From NCBI RefSeq assembly GCF_000160775.2, contig NZ_CM001024.1:2603241-2667240 (forward strand): a stretch of 64,000 nt of DNA, read 5' to 3'. Source of the DNA: Aeromicrobium marinum DSM 15272 (GTDB lineage Bacteria; Actinomycetota; Actinomycetes; Propionibacteriales; Nocardioidaceae). A program made the translations under genes and the position numbers. Positions 17,189-26,200 of this stretch are shown one piece after another; the first letter of the stretch is position 1, and each line of letters opens with the position of its first letter. The notes under the pieces were generated by a model that did no database searches, was not told the DNA's origin, and worked only from the letters and a program-made list of their open reading frames with translations.

Positions 17189-19384
17189 TCAGGCGAAGTT
17201 CTCGCCCGACTTGGCCTTCTCGAGCAGCAGCGCCGGCGGGGCGAACCGCTCGCCGTACTTCTCGGCCAGCTCCTGGGCGCGCTCGGTGAACGCCTGGATG
17301 CCGATGCGACCGTCGGCCGCCTCGTAGCCGTTGACGTACTGCAGCGCACCGCCGTGCACGGGCGGGAACCCGATGCCGAAGATCGAGCCGATGTTGGCGT
17401 CGGCGACCGTGCGCAGCACGCCCTCCTCGAGGCAACGGATCGTCTCGATGCTCATGATGAACGTGAGCCGCTCCTTGATGTCCTCCAGCGGCACCCCGGC
17501 GTCGTCCTTGCCGAAGTGCTCCAGCAGGCCCGGCCAGATGTGCTTCTTGCCGCCGTCGGTCGGGTACTCGTAGAAGCCCGCGCCGCCGGCCTTGCCGGTA
17601 CGACCGAGGTCGACCAGCTTGTCGATGACCTTCATGGCCGGCGACTCCGGGAGGCTCTTGCCCTCGGCGGCGGCAGCCTTCTGGGCCTCGGCGTTGATGC
17701 TCTGCGGCAGGGTCAGCGAGACCTCGTCGATCATGGCGAGCGGCTGGCCCGGGAAGCCCGACAGCGACGCGGCCCGCTCGACGGTGACGGGGTGGACACC
17801 CTCGCCGACCATCTGCGCACCCTCCATGACCAGCGTGCCGAACACCCGCGAGGTGAAGAACCCGCGGCTGTCGTTGACGACGATCGGCGTCTTGCGGATC
17901 TGCTTGGTGTAGTCGATCGCGCGGGCGATGGCCTCGTCGGAGGTCTTCTCGCCCACGACGATCTCGACCAGCGGCATCTTGTCGACCGGGGAGAAGAAGT
18001 GGATCCCGATGAAGTCCTCGGGACGCTTGACGCCCTCGGCCAGGATCGTGATCGGCAGGGTCGACGTGTTGGAGCCGAGCAGCGCGTCCGGCTTGACGAC
18101 GTCCTGCAGGTCGCCGAAGACGGTGTGCTTGAGCTCGACGGACTCGAAGACCGCCTCGACGACGAAGTCGCAGCCCGCCAGGTCGGCGTAGTCGGCCGTC
18201 GGCGTGATGCGGGCGAGGACCTCGTCACGCTTGGCCTCGGTGATGCGACCCTTGGCGACGGCCTTGTCGAGCAGGTTCTGGCTGTACGCCTTGCCCTTCT
18301 CGGCCGCCTCGATCGTGACGTCCTTCAGCACGACCTCGATGCCCACCTGGGCCGAGACGTACGCGATGCCCGCGCCCATCATGCCGGCGCCGAGGATGGC
18401 GAGCTTCTCGGCCTTGGTCGGCGCGATGCCGTCCGGACGCGACCCGCCCGCGTTGATGGCGCCGAGGTCGAAGAAGAACGCGTTGGTCATGTTCTTGAAC
18501 TGCTGACCGACGATCAGCTCGACGAGGTAGCGCGACTCGATGCGGCTGGCGGTGTCGAAGTCGACCGCCGCACCCTCGACCGCGGCCGAGAGAATGTTGC
18601 GTGGGGCCTTCATGGGCGAGCCCTTGAGCTGCTTGCGCACCGTGGAGGGGAACGACGGCAGGATCGCGGCGAGCGACGGGGTCGACGGGGTGCCGCCCGG
18701 CATCCGGTAGCCCTTGCGGTCCCACGGCTGGCTGGCCGCGTCGGGGTTGTCGGCGTTGGCCTCGATCCACGCCTTCGCGGCGGGGATCAGCTCGTCCTGC
18801 GTGGCGACGAGCTCGTCGACCAGGCCGGCGGACAGCGCCTTGGCCGGCTTCATGCGGGCGCCCTGGACCAGGACGTTCATGAGCGCGTCGGCGATGCCGA
18901 ACATGCGCACGGTGCGGGTGACGCCACCGCCGCCGGGCAGCAGACCGAGGGTCACCTCGGGCAGACCGATCTCGTAGCGACCCTCGACGGCAATGCGGTG
19001 GTGGGTCGCGAGCGCGATCTCGAGCCCGCCACCGAGCGCCGCACCGTTGATGGCGGCGACGACGGGCTTGCCGCAGGTCTCGAGCGCGCGCAGCGAGGCC
19101 TTGACCTGCTCCACGCCGTCGAACAGCTCCTGCGCGTCGGCCGGGGTGGCCTTGATCATGCCCTTGAGGTCGCCACCGGCGAAGAAGGTCTTCTTCGCCG
19201 ACGACACGATGACACCGCGGATCGCGGCGGCGTCGGCCTCGATGTCGGACTTCAGCGCCGCGACGGCGCGAGCCATCGAGTCGGTGTAGTCCTGGTTCAT
19301 CGTGTTGGCGCTCTGGTTGGGGTCGTCGAGGATCAGGTGCGCGATCCCGGACTCGACCTCGTAACGAACGGCTTCAGTGCTCAT
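17189..19384 (-). CDS. fadB: fatty-acid oxidation multifunctional alpha subunit: enoyl-CoA hydratase / 3-hydroxyacyl-CoA dehydrogenase
   Basis: 731 residues. The crotonase domain comes first, with the oxyanion-hole stretches FFAGGDLKGM and NGAALGGGLEIALATHHRI and a catalytic glutamate in GLPEVTLGLLPGGGG. The 3-hydroxyacyl-CoA dehydrogenase Rossmann domain follows at about residue 330 (LAILGAGMMGAGIA), with the catalytic His in GIHFFSPVDKMPLVE, and ends in two HADH C-terminal domains. It converts trans-2-enoyl-CoA to 3-ketoacyl-CoA and hands over to the thiolase, whose gene lies 31 bases upstream in the same operon. Start: ATG followed by STEAVRYE. Confidence 0.95.
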   Translation of the reverse strand: MSTEAVRYEVESGIAHLILDDPNQSANTMNQDYTDSMARAVAALKSDIEADAAAIRGVIVSSAKKTFFAGGDLKGMIKATPADAQELFDGVEQVKASLRALETCGKPVVAAINGAALGGGLEIALATHHRIAVEGRYEIGLPEVTLGLLPGGGGVTRTVRMFGIADALMNVLVQGARMKPAKALSAGLVDELVATQDELIPAAKAWIEANADNPDAASQPWDRKGYRMPGGTPSTPSLAAILPSFPSTVRKQLKGSPMKAPRNILSAAVEGAAVDFDTASRIESRYLVELIVGQQFKNMTNAFFFDLGAINAGGSRPDGIAPTKAEKLAILGAGMMGAGIAYVSAQVGIEVVLKDVTIEAAEKGKAYSQNLLDKAVAKGRITEAKRDEVLARITPTADYADLAGCDFVVEAVFESVELKHTVFGDLQDVVKPDALLGSNTSTLPITILAEGVKRPEDFIGIHFFSPVDKMPLVEIVVGEKTSDEAIARAIDYTKQIRKTPIVVNDSRGFFTSRVFGTLVMEGAQMVGEGVHPVTVERAASLSGFPGQPLAMIDEVSLTLPQSINAEAQKAAAAEGKSLPESPAMKVIDKLVDLGRTGKAGGAGFYEYPTDGGKKHIWPGLLEHFGKDDAGVPLEDIKERLTFIMSIETIRCLEEGVLRTVADANIGSIFGIGFPPVHGGALQYVNGYEAADGRIGIQAFTERAQELAEKYGERFAPPALLLEKAKSGENFA

Positions 19385-19415
19385 GTGTGCTGTCTCTCCT
19401 GGAGGTTCGTGCGGG

Positions 19416-20630
19416 TCAGATGCGCTCGACGACGGTGGCGATGCCCATGCCGCCGCCGACGCAGAGGGTCGCGAGGCCGTAGCGCTTCTCGCGGCGCTCC
19501 AGCTCGTCGACGAGCGTGCCGAGGATCATCGCGCCGGTCGCGCCGAGCGGGTGGCCCATCGCGATCGCGCCGCCGTTGACGTTGGTCTGCTCGTGCGGGT
19601 AGTGGTCGAGATCCTTCATGAGGCGCATGGCCACGGCCGCGAAGGCCTCGTTGATCTCGATCAGGTCGATGTCCTCGATGGACAGGCCGGCCTTCTCCAG
19701 CGCCTTGCGGCTGGCCGGGCCGGGGCCCGTCAGCATGATGGTGGGCTCGGAGCCGACCACGGCGGTGGAGAGGATGCGGGCGCGCGGCGTCAGGCCGTGG
19801 CGGGTGCCGGCGGCCTCCGAGCCGATCAGCACCAGGGCGGCGCCGTCGACGATGCCCGAGCTGTTGCCGGCGTGGTGCACGTGGTTGATCGCCTCGACCT
19901 CGGTGTACTTCTCGAGGGCGACGGCGTCGAACCCGGCCATCTCGCCCATGTCGCCGAAGGACGCCTTCAGGCCCGACAGGCTCTCGACCGTGGTGCCCTC
20001 GCGGACGAACTCGTCGTGGTCGAGGATCGTCATGCCGTTGATGTCCTTGACCGGGATGACGGACTTGGCGAAGTAGCCGTTGGCGATCGCCTTGGCGGCG
20101 CGGGCCTGGCTCTCGGCGGCGAAGGTGTCGACGTCCTCGCGGCTGTAGCCCTCGAGGGTCGCGATCAGGTCGGCGCCGATGCCCTGGGGCACGAAGTCGG
20201 CGGTGAAGGCGGTGCGGGGGTCCATGGCCCAGGGGCCGCCGTCGGAGCCCATCGGCACGCGGCTCATCGACTCGACGCCACCGGCGAGGATCAGGTCCTC
20301 CCAGCCGGAGCGGACGCGCTGCGAGGCCTGGTTGACGGCCTCGAGGCCGGAGGCGCAGAAGCGGTTGAGCTGGACACCGGCGACGTCGTTGGGCAGACCG
20401 GCGGCGAGCGCGGCAGTCTTGGCGATGTCGGCGCCCTGGTCGCCCACCGGGGCGACGCAGCCGAGGACGATGTCCTCGATGGCAGCGGGGTCGAGGGAGG
20501 GGTTGCGGGTCTGGATCTCGTCGATCAGGCCGGTCACCAGCGTGACGGGCTTGACCTCGTGGAGGGAGCCGGTCTTCTTGCCGCGACCTCGGGGGGTGCG
20601 GATGGCGTCGTAGACGAATGCCTCGGTCAT
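19416..20630 (-). CDS. fadA: acetyl-CoA acyltransferase (3-ketoacyl-CoA thiolase)
   Basis: 404 residues with the full thiolase set: the nucleophilic cysteine in [12 protein letters not shown] (Cys92), the histidine in [15 protein letters not shown], and the second cysteine in LCVGGGMG. It forms the beta subunit of the trifunctional beta-oxidation complex with the downstream FadB. The ATG is preceded by GAGGACACGC. A TGACA-N7-TGTCA dyad lies about 45 bases upstream, shared with the divergent MerR gene, so the MerR product is the obvious candidate regulator. Confidence 0.95.
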   Translation of the reverse strand: MTEAFVYDAIRTPRGRGKKTGSLHEVKPVTLVTGLIDEIQTRNPSLDPAAIEDIVLGCVAPVGDQGADIAKTAALAAGLPNDVAGVQLNRFCASGLEAVNQASQRVRSGWEDLILAGGVESMSRVPMGSDGGPWAMDPRTAFTADFVPQGIGADLIATLEGYSREDVDTFAAESQARAAKAIANGYFAKSVIPVKDINGMTILDHDEFVREGTTVESLSGLKASFGDMGEMAGFDAVALEKYTEVEAINHVHHAGNSSGIVDGAALVLIGSEAAGTRHGLTPRARILSTAVVGSEPTIMLTGPGPASRKALEKAGLSIEDIDLIEINEAFAAVAMRLMKDLDHYPHEQTNVNGGAIAMGHPLGATGAMILGTLVDELERREKRYGLATLCVGGGMGIATVVERI

Positions 20631-20672
20631 GTGCGTGTCCTCAGGGTGGATGTAGAACCGTCAGGCTCGATT

Positions 20673-20691
20673 GTGACACCAACACTGTCAG
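20673..20691. promoter_or_regulatory. TGACA-N7-TGTCA dyad between fadA and merR
   Basis: GTGACA and TGTCAG flank seven bases (CCAACAC) in the 90-base divergent gap. It could serve both promoters. Related dyads occur at 9895-9914 and 24801-24821. For the MerR gene, a TAATGT -10-like hexamer ends seven bases before the ATG, suggesting leaderless transcription just downstream of the site. Confidence 0.55.
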
Positions 20692-20720
20692 AGTGGTAGT
20701 GCAGGGGCTAATGTCGACCC

Positions 20721-21467
20721 ATGACCGCCCCCACCACGGACGCCACCACGCCCGCCGAGGCCCCGCTCGAGACGCTCAGCGTCGAGCAGCTCGCGGCCCG
20801 GGTCGGCATGACGGTGCGGACCGTCCGGTTCTACGCCGGCCGCGGACTCATCCCCCCGCCCCGCCGCGAGGGCCGCAACGGCTACTACGGTCCCGACCAC
20901 CTCGCCCGGCTCGAGCTGGTCAAGGAGCTGCAGGCCCACGGGTTCACCCTGTCGGCGATCGAGGGCTACCTGGAGCAGATCGCCCCCGGCACCTCACCGG
21001 AGCAGATCGCCCTGCACCGCACCCTGCTGGCGCCGTGGATGCCCGAGCTGCCGGAGACCCTCACCCGTGAGGCACTCGAGGTGCGAGCGGGTCGCCGGCT
21101 CGACGACGACGCGCTCGAGCTGCTCGTGGCGCTGGGCGTCATCGAGCCGACACCGGCCGAGGACGTCTTCCAGGTGGCCCCGGCCCACCTCGCGGTCGGC
21201 ATCGGGTTCCTGGAGGCCGACCTGCCGATCGAGGCAGCCCTGGCCGCCCGGCGCATCATGACCGAGCACGGCACCGCGCTCGCCCAGGAGCTCACGGGGC
21301 TGTTCCGCGACATGGTCTGGCCGCACCTGAAGAGCTCCGGCCAGCCCGCCGAGCTGATGACCGCGATGGTCGAGCGGTTCAAGCCGCTCACCATCCAGGC
21401 CCTGGTGACCGCGTACGAGCAGGCCGTCGACGAGGAGAAGCGGCAGACCGTCCGCCGCCGCACCTGA
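20721..21467 (+). CDS. MerR family transcriptional regulator
   Basis: 248 residues. The winged helix-turn-helix is clear: LSVEQLAARVGMTVRTVRFYAGRGLIPPPRREGRNGYYGPDHLARLELV. The C-terminal part lacks metal-binding cysteines and is longer than in metal sensors (about 150 residues, helical), so it probably binds an organic ligand such as an acyl-CoA. It is divergent from fadAB and shares its operator region. Such MerR-like regulators next to beta-oxidation genes are common in actinobacteria. Confidence 0.88.
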   Translation: MTAPTTDATTPAEAPLETLSVEQLAARVGMTVRTVRFYAGRGLIPPPRREGRNGYYGPDHLARLELVKELQAHGFTLSAIEGYLEQIAPGTSPEQIALHRTLLAPWMPELPETLTREALEVRAGRRLDDDALELLVALGVIEPTPAEDVFQVAPAHLAVGIGFLEADLPIEAALAARRIMTEHGTALAQELTGLFRDMVWPHLKSSGQPAELMTAMVERFKPLTIQALVTAYEQAVDEEKRQTVRRRT

Positions 21468-21490
21468 GCCGATCGGCAGGACCGCCGTGG

Positions 21491-22423
21491 CTAGATGCCC
21501 GTGGCGGGCCGTGGTTCCACCGCGGGTCGCGGGCCCAGGTCCATCAGGGTGCGGAGTGCCTCAGCGGTGCCGTCCATGCCCCCGAGGTGAGCCCCCCCGT
21601 CGAGCGAGACGAAGGTGGCGTGGGGCAGTCGCTCGACACAGTGCATGCCGTGGCGCTGCGGGATGATGTGGTCGCAGTCACCGTGCCACCACATCACCGG
21701 GACGTCGACGTCGGACAGCTCGAATCCCCAGTGCCGGTTGAACAGCAGGAGGTCGGCCAACGGGCCGCCGACCTGGAAGCGGGCGCCGTTCAGGAGGTCG
21801 TCGAGGAACATCGCCCTGAACTCCGGACGGCCCAGGAGCTCCCGGTCACCGCGCGGCTGCACGGCCGCGTAGGAGTCGATCACCAGTCCTGCCAGCGGAC
21901 GAACCAGTCGGATGCCTGCTGCCAGGGCGTAGCTCAGTGGCACCCGAGTACGGCTCACCACGGGAGCCGCGAAGGGGACCAAGGCCGTCAGTCCGCCGCC
22001 GATGCCGTCGGGCCCGATGCGCGGAGCCACCCCGCCGAAGACACCCACGGCGTGCACGCGGTCCGGTAGACCCACTCCCGCGGCCAGGGCGTACGGCCCG
22101 CCGCCGGACAGGCCGACCACCCGCATCGTGGTGATGCCCAGGTGGTCGGCCAACGCGGCGAGATCGCCGGTCCAGTCGAGCACGTTCTCGTACACGTGAG
22201 GCGTGGACGTCCCGATGCCCGGCCGGTCGACGCCGATGATGCGCAGGTCGTGCTCCGCGGCGTGGCGCCGGGCCTCGAGCGGAACCTGCCGGCGTGCACC
22301 CGGTGTGCCGTGCATCCAGATGACGGCAGCGCCCTGCCTCGTGCCGAACTCGGCGAACGACAGGCGCCGACCGCCGCGGACCGCGACCGAACCTTCGAGG
22401 ACAGGGCGGTCGACATCGATCAT
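21491..22423 (-). CDS. alpha/beta hydrolase
   Basis: 310 residues. The oxyanion-hole strand is MHGTPGARR, the nucleophile elbow GLSGGGPYALAAG, the acid probably in HGDCDHIIPQRH, and the catalytic histidine in GGAHLGG. I start at the ATG behind GAGGA with seven-base spacing; a GTG six codons upstream is the alternative. Resembles proline-iminopeptidase/epoxide-hydrolase-like esterases. The substrate is unknown. It is convergent with the MerR gene. Confidence 0.85.
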   Translation of the reverse strand: MIDVDRPVLEGSVAVRGGRRLSFAEFGTRQGAAVIWMHGTPGARRQVPLEARRHAAEHDLRIIGVDRPGIGTSTPHVYENVLDWTGDLAALADHLGITTMRVVGLSGGGPYALAAGVGLPDRVHAVGVFGGVAPRIGPDGIGGGLTALVPFAAPVVSRTRVPLSYALAAGIRLVRPLAGLVIDSYAAVQPRGDRELLGRPEFRAMFLDDLLNGARFQVGGPLADLLLFNRHWGFELSDVDVPVMWWHGDCDHIIPQRHGMHCVERLPHATFVSLDGGAHLGGMDGTAEALRTLMDLGPRPAVEPRPATGI

Positions 22424-22477
22424 GCCCACATCCTCACCCACCGGACGTCGACCCGGCAGGGAATCCGCGATCCAGGG

Positions 22478-23620
22478 CTACAGGCCCATCCCGCGACCGA
22501 TGATCTCCTTCATGATCTCGGTCGTGCCGCCGTAGATGGTCTGGATGCGGGTGTCGAGGTACGCCTTGCTGATCGGGTACTCGCTCATGTAGCCGTAGCC
22601 GCCGTGCAGCTGCAGGCACTGGTCGACGGTCTTCTTCTGCAGCTCGGTGGTCCACCACTTGCCCATCGCCGCGTCGTCGACGGTCAGCTGCTTGGCGTTG
22701 AGCTGTGTGATCGACTCGTCGACGAACACCTGCGCGATACGGGCCTCGGTCTCCAGCGTGGCCAGCGTGAACCGGCTGTTCTGGAACGAGCCGATCGGCT
22801 TGCCGAACGCCTTGCGCTCCTTGACGTAGTCGACCGTCATGTCGATGACCCGGCGGCACGCGGCCGCCGCGACGACCGAGATCGACAGCCGCTCCTGCGG
22901 CAGCTTCTCCATCAGATAGATGAAGCCCTGGCCGGGCTCGCCGATCAGGTTCTCCTTCGGCACGCGCACGTTGTCGAAGAACAGCTCGGCGGTGTCCTGT
23001 GCCTTGAGGCCGATCTTGTCGAGGTTGCGGCCACGCTCGAAGCCCTCGGCGCCTCGCTCGACGGCGATCAGCGAGAAGCCCATGGCGCCGGCCGACGGAT
23101 CGGTCTGGCACACCACGAGCACCAGGTCGGCGTTGATGCCGTTGGTGATGAAGGTCTTGGAGCCGTTGATGACGTACTCGTCGCCGTCGAGGACCGCCGA
23201 GGTCTTGATGCCCTGCAGGTCCGACCCGGTGCCGGGCTCGGTCATGGCGATGGCCGTGATGGTCTCACCGGTGCAGAACTTCGGCAGCCAGCGCGCCTTC
23301 TGCTCGTCGCTGGCGTAGGAGAGCAGGTAGCCCGAGACGAGGTCGGTCTGGATGACGAAGCCGATGCCGCTGGCGCCGATCCGGGTGATCTCCTCGGTGA
23401 GGATGGCGTTGTAGCGGAAGTCGTCGACGCCGCCTCCGCCGTACTCCTCGGGCATCATGAACCCGAGCAGGCCCAGCGCTCCGGCCTTCTCCCAGATCTC
23501 GCGCGGGACGATGCCGACCTTCTCCCACTCGTCGTGGTGCGGGGCGATCTCCTTCTCGCAGAAGGTGCGGACGGTGTCGCGGAACGCCTCGTGGTCGGCG
23601 TCGAAGATGGTGCGCTTCAT
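22478..23620 (-). CDS. acyl-CoA dehydrogenase
   Basis: 380 residues, full length. N-terminal helical domain with MMPEEYGGGG, middle beta domain with AMTEPGTGSDLQGI and ITNGINADLVLV, C-terminal helical domain with RKAFGKPIGSFQ, LHGGYGYMSEYPISK and IYGGTTEIMKEII. The catalytic base is expected in the YGGTTEI stretch. Uses FAD and an electron-transfer flavoprotein to form 2-enoyl-CoA. It begins two bases after the CoA-transferase gene stop, forming an operon. Confidence 0.94.
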   Translation of the reverse strand: MKRTIFDADHEAFRDTVRTFCEKEIAPHHDEWEKVGIVPREIWEKAGALGLLGFMMPEEYGGGGVDDFRYNAILTEEITRIGASGIGFVIQTDLVSGYLLSYASDEQKARWLPKFCTGETITAIAMTEPGTGSDLQGIKTSAVLDGDEYVINGSKTFITNGINADLVLVVCQTDPSAGAMGFSLIAVERGAEGFERGRNLDKIGLKAQDTAELFFDNVRVPKENLIGEPGQGFIYLMEKLPQERLSISVVAAAACRRVIDMTVDYVKERKAFGKPIGSFQNSRFTLATLETEARIAQVFVDESITQLNAKQLTVDDAAMGKWWTTELQKKTVDQCLQLHGGYGYMSEYPISKAYLDTRIQTIYGGTTEIMKEIIGRGMGL

Positions 23621-23622
23621 GG

Positions 23623-24792
23623 TCAGTCCTCTCGTTGCACGGCGATGCCGTCGGCAATGAGGCCGTCGACGTCGTGGATGCCCCAGGCGGTCAGGGCCTC
23701 GCGGGTGTGGGTCCCGGCGGCCGCCGGGGGGATGGTCAGCTCTGCCGGTGTGGCGGAGAATCGGGGCGCCGGCGCGGGCTGCGTGACGCCGTGGTGCTCG
23801 ACGTAGGTGCCGCGCGCGACGTTGTGGGGATGGTCGTAGGCCTCGACGAGCGGGACGACGGGGGCCACACACGCGTCGGAGTCGCCGAAGATCTCGGTCC
23901 ACTCGGCCTGGGTCTTCTCGGCGAACCGGTCGGTCAGCGCCTGCCGCAGCTCGCCCCAGCGACCGAAGTCGTTGCGGTCGGGCAGCTCGACGCCGATGCG
24001 CTCGACGAGCACCGCCCAGAACTGGCCCTCCAGTGGTCCGACCGACATGTAGCGGTCGTCCGCGGTCCGGTACACGTCGTAGTACGGCACGGCGGAGCCC
24101 AGCATGTTGGTGCCGCGCTGGCCGTCCCAGATGCCGCCCTGCTGCATCGACACGGCCATGGCCATGAGGTGGGCGGCGCCGTCGGTGATCGCGGCGTCGA
24201 CGACCTGGCCCTCGCCGGTGGCACGGGCGTGCGTCAGGGCGGCCAGCACACCGGTGACGAGGTACAGCGAACCGCCGCCGAAGTCGCCCAGCAGGTTCAT
24301 GGGGAAGCCGGGGGCCTCACCCATCCGGCCGAGCGGGTCGAGCGCGCCGGCGATCGAGATGTAGTTCATGTCGTGTCCGGCCGACTGCGCGAGCGGGCCG
24401 TCCTGCCCCCAGCCGGTCATCCGCCCGTAGACCAGCGCGGGGTTGCGGGCGTGGCAGGCCTCCGGCCCGAACCCGAGTCGCTCGGTGACGCCCGGACGGA
24501 ACCCCTCGATGAGGATGTCGGCGGACGCGACCAGGTCGAGGACCACCTCGACCCCCCGGGGCGACTTCAGGTCGAGGGCCACGGTGTGGCGGCCACGGGC
24601 GAGGATGTCGTGCTGCGGAGCGGTCATCTTCATCGCGTTGCCGCCGGGGCGGTCGACGCGGATGACGTCGGCACCGAGGTCGGCCAGCAGCATCGCCGCG
24701 AACGGGCCGGGACCGATGCCGACGATCTCGACGACCTTGACCCCGGCGAGCGGGCCGGGACGCGGGGACGGGGTGGGTTCAGGGACTGTCAC
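23623..24792 (-). CDS. CaiB/BaiF CoA transferase family protein, probable alpha-methylacyl-CoA racemase
   Basis: 389 residues. The N-terminal VKVVEIVGIGPGPFAAMLLADLGADVIRVDRPGG and the GHDMNYISIAGAL and NLLGDFGGGSLYL stretches match alpha-methylacyl-CoA racemases, whose catalytic His and Asp lie in these two segments. Racemisation of 2-methyl branches is needed before dehydrogenation of branched or steroid side chains, which fits the acyl-CoA dehydrogenase just downstream. The GTG start has no ribosome-binding site and lies eight bases after a dyad, so the mRNA is probably leaderless. Confidence 0.88.
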   Translation of the reverse strand: MTVPEPTPSPRPGPLAGVKVVEIVGIGPGPFAAMLLADLGADVIRVDRPGGNAMKMTAPQHDILARGRHTVALDLKSPRGVEVVLDLVASADILIEGFRPGVTERLGFGPEACHARNPALVYGRMTGWGQDGPLAQSAGHDMNYISIAGALDPLGRMGEAPGFPMNLLGDFGGGSLYLVTGVLAALTHARATGEGQVVDAAITDGAAHLMAMAVSMQQGGIWDGQRGTNMLGSAVPYYDVYRTADDRYMSVGPLEGQFWAVLVERIGVELPDRNDFGRWGELRQALTDRFAEKTQAEWTEIFGDSDACVAPVVPLVEAYDHPHNVARGTYVEHHGVTQPAPAPRFSATPAELTIPPAAAGTHTREALTAWGIHDVDGLIADGIAVQRED

Positions 24793-24800
24793 AGCACAAG

Positions 24801-24821
24801 TGTGACAGTGGTGCTGTCACA
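24801..24821. promoter_or_regulatory. TGTGACAG-N5-CTGTCACA palindrome upstream of the racemase operon
   Basis: Perfect 8-base arms around TGGTG, eight bases before the GTG start on the minus strand. It is the best example of the TGACA-N7-TGTCA dyad seen also at 20673 and, with one more base, at 9895. Its position would block a leaderless promoter. Confidence 0.65.
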
Positions 24822-24839
24822 GTCGCAAGCCCGGTTCAC

Positions 24840-24852
24840 ATACCGTCAGTAT
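24840..24852. promoter_or_regulatory. ATAC-N5-GTAT dyad upstream of the hydrolase
   Basis: ATACCGTCAGTAT resembles ATACCGGTAGTAT (minus strand of 2112-2122 and flanks) in front of the SDR pair: same 4-base arms and spacing, most inner bases shared. It lies 66 bases before the hydrolase ATG in the divergent promoter region. Confidence 0.4.
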
Positions 24853-24918
24853 CCGATGTGTCATCATCAGTGTCACGAACATCTCCCAGCACCTCCCGCA
24901 GCACCGAATGAGGACCGC

Positions 24919-25737
24919 ATGATTTCTGAACTCGTCTACACACGCAAGGGCTCCGGCGAGCCCCTGGTGCTGATCCACGGCATCGGCCACCGCCGCCAGG
25001 CCTGGGACCCGATCTTCGACCGCCTGGCCGAGACGTACGACGTCATCGCCGTCGACCTCGCCGGCTTCGGCGAGTCCCCGGCCTACCCCGTGGGGACCAA
25101 GTACTCCTCCGAGGTCGCGTGCCACAACCTGCAGGCGAACTTCGAGCACTGGGGCATCAAGCGGCCCCACGTCGTGGGCAACTCCCTTGGCGGGGCCATC
25201 AGCCTCGAGCTGGCCAACCGCGGCCTGGTCTCCTCGGTCACGGCGCTCAGCCCCGCCGGGTTCTTCGGCCGGCTCAACCTCCTGCAGGCGATCTTCCACC
25301 TGTTCGTGCTGCGTCTGTCGGCACTGTTCACGCCCATGCCGCTGCTGCGCAAGGTGCTGGCGGTGCCGGCGTTGCGCAACGCGATGATGTCCTCGCTGTT
25401 CGCCCATCCCGAGCGGCTCGACGAGGACGCCATCGTCGGCGACTCGCTCGCCCTGCGCCACGCGCGCGCCTTCGAACGCACGGCGCTGGCCAACCTGGGC
25501 TACCACTTCACGGGGATGGTCCCGGTGCCGACGACGATCGCGTGGGGCACGCGCGACAAGATCCTGCCGTACAGCCAGGCCGGCACCGCCGTGGAGCGCC
25601 TGCCCCACGCGCTCCACGTGCCGCTCCCCGGCAGCGGCCACGTGCCGATGGTCGACGACCCCGACGCCATCATCGAGCTGATCCACGCGACGGTCGACCG
25701 GGCCACCGGTCGCGACCACCTGGCCCGACCGGCCTGA
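24919..25737 (+). CDS. alpha/beta fold hydrolase
   Basis: 272 residues from an ATG with GAGGA nearby. LIHGIGHRRQAWDPI is the oxyanion-hole region, DLAGFGES follows strand 5's counterpart, VVGNSLGGAISLELA is the nucleophile elbow, WGTRDKILP holds the acid and GSGHVPMVDDP the histidine. The fold and the HGIGHRRQ opening resemble meta-cleavage-product and carboxylesterase-type hydrolases. It is divergent from the racemase-acyl-CoA dehydrogenase operon and probably works in the same catabolic route. Confidence 0.87.
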   Translation: MISELVYTRKGSGEPLVLIHGIGHRRQAWDPIFDRLAETYDVIAVDLAGFGESPAYPVGTKYSSEVACHNLQANFEHWGIKRPHVVGNSLGGAISLELANRGLVSSVTALSPAGFFGRLNLLQAIFHLFVLRLSALFTPMPLLRKVLAVPALRNAMMSSLFAHPERLDEDAIVGDSLALRHARAFERTALANLGYHFTGMVPVPTTIAWGTRDKILPYSQAGTAVERLPHALHVPLPGSGHVPMVDDPDAIIELIHATVDRATGRDHLARPA

Positions 25738-25740
25738 CCC

Positions 25741-26156
25741 CGCGGGGTTCGCCTCGCTCCGCTCCCGCCCTCGCACGTCCTCGGTGGTTGAGGTGCTGCG
25801 AGGAACGAGCAGCCTCGAAACCACACCCCTGCGGTCGCCAGGGAGCGCAGCGACCGTGAGGGCGAAGCCCGAGGCGACCCTCGCGTGGGTTCGCCTCGCT
25901 GCGCTCACGGCCTCGCAAGCTCGGGCTGGCGAACGCGAAGCCGCGCGCCCTCGGTGGTTGAGGTGCTGCGAGGAACGAGCAGCCTCGAAACCACACCCCC
26001 GCAGCGACCGTGAGGGCGCAGCCCGAGGCGACGGCCGCGTCGGTTCGCCTCGCTGTGCTCACGCCCTCGCAAGCTCGGGCTGGCGAACGGTGCCTGTGGT
26101 CGCCAGGGAGCGCAGCGACCGTGAGGGCGAAGCCCGAGGCGACCCTCACGTGAGGT
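25741..26156. repeat. modular intergenic repeat mosaic (modules A, B, C)
   Basis: This gene-free stretch is made of three recurring words. A: GTTCGCCTCGCTGCGCTCAC to CTGGCGAAC. B: GGTGGTTGAGGTGCTGCGAG to CAGCCTCGAAACCAC. C: GGTCGCCAGGGAGCGCAGCG to GAGGCGACC. A and C each have ends that pair. The order is A-B-C-A-B-C-A-C with small changes. A and C recur at 45887-46686 and B-like units at 48893-49131. Frames that run through it are repeat artefacts. Confidence 0.8.
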
Positions 26157-26200
26157 GCTCCGCGCGGCATAACCGGCCGACCCCGACGGTTGGACCCGGT

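Noticed and set aside
17060-19579. Long plus-strand frame opposite fadB
   Set aside because: No family resemblance and the compositional bias of an antisense frame; fadB on the other strand is fully supported.
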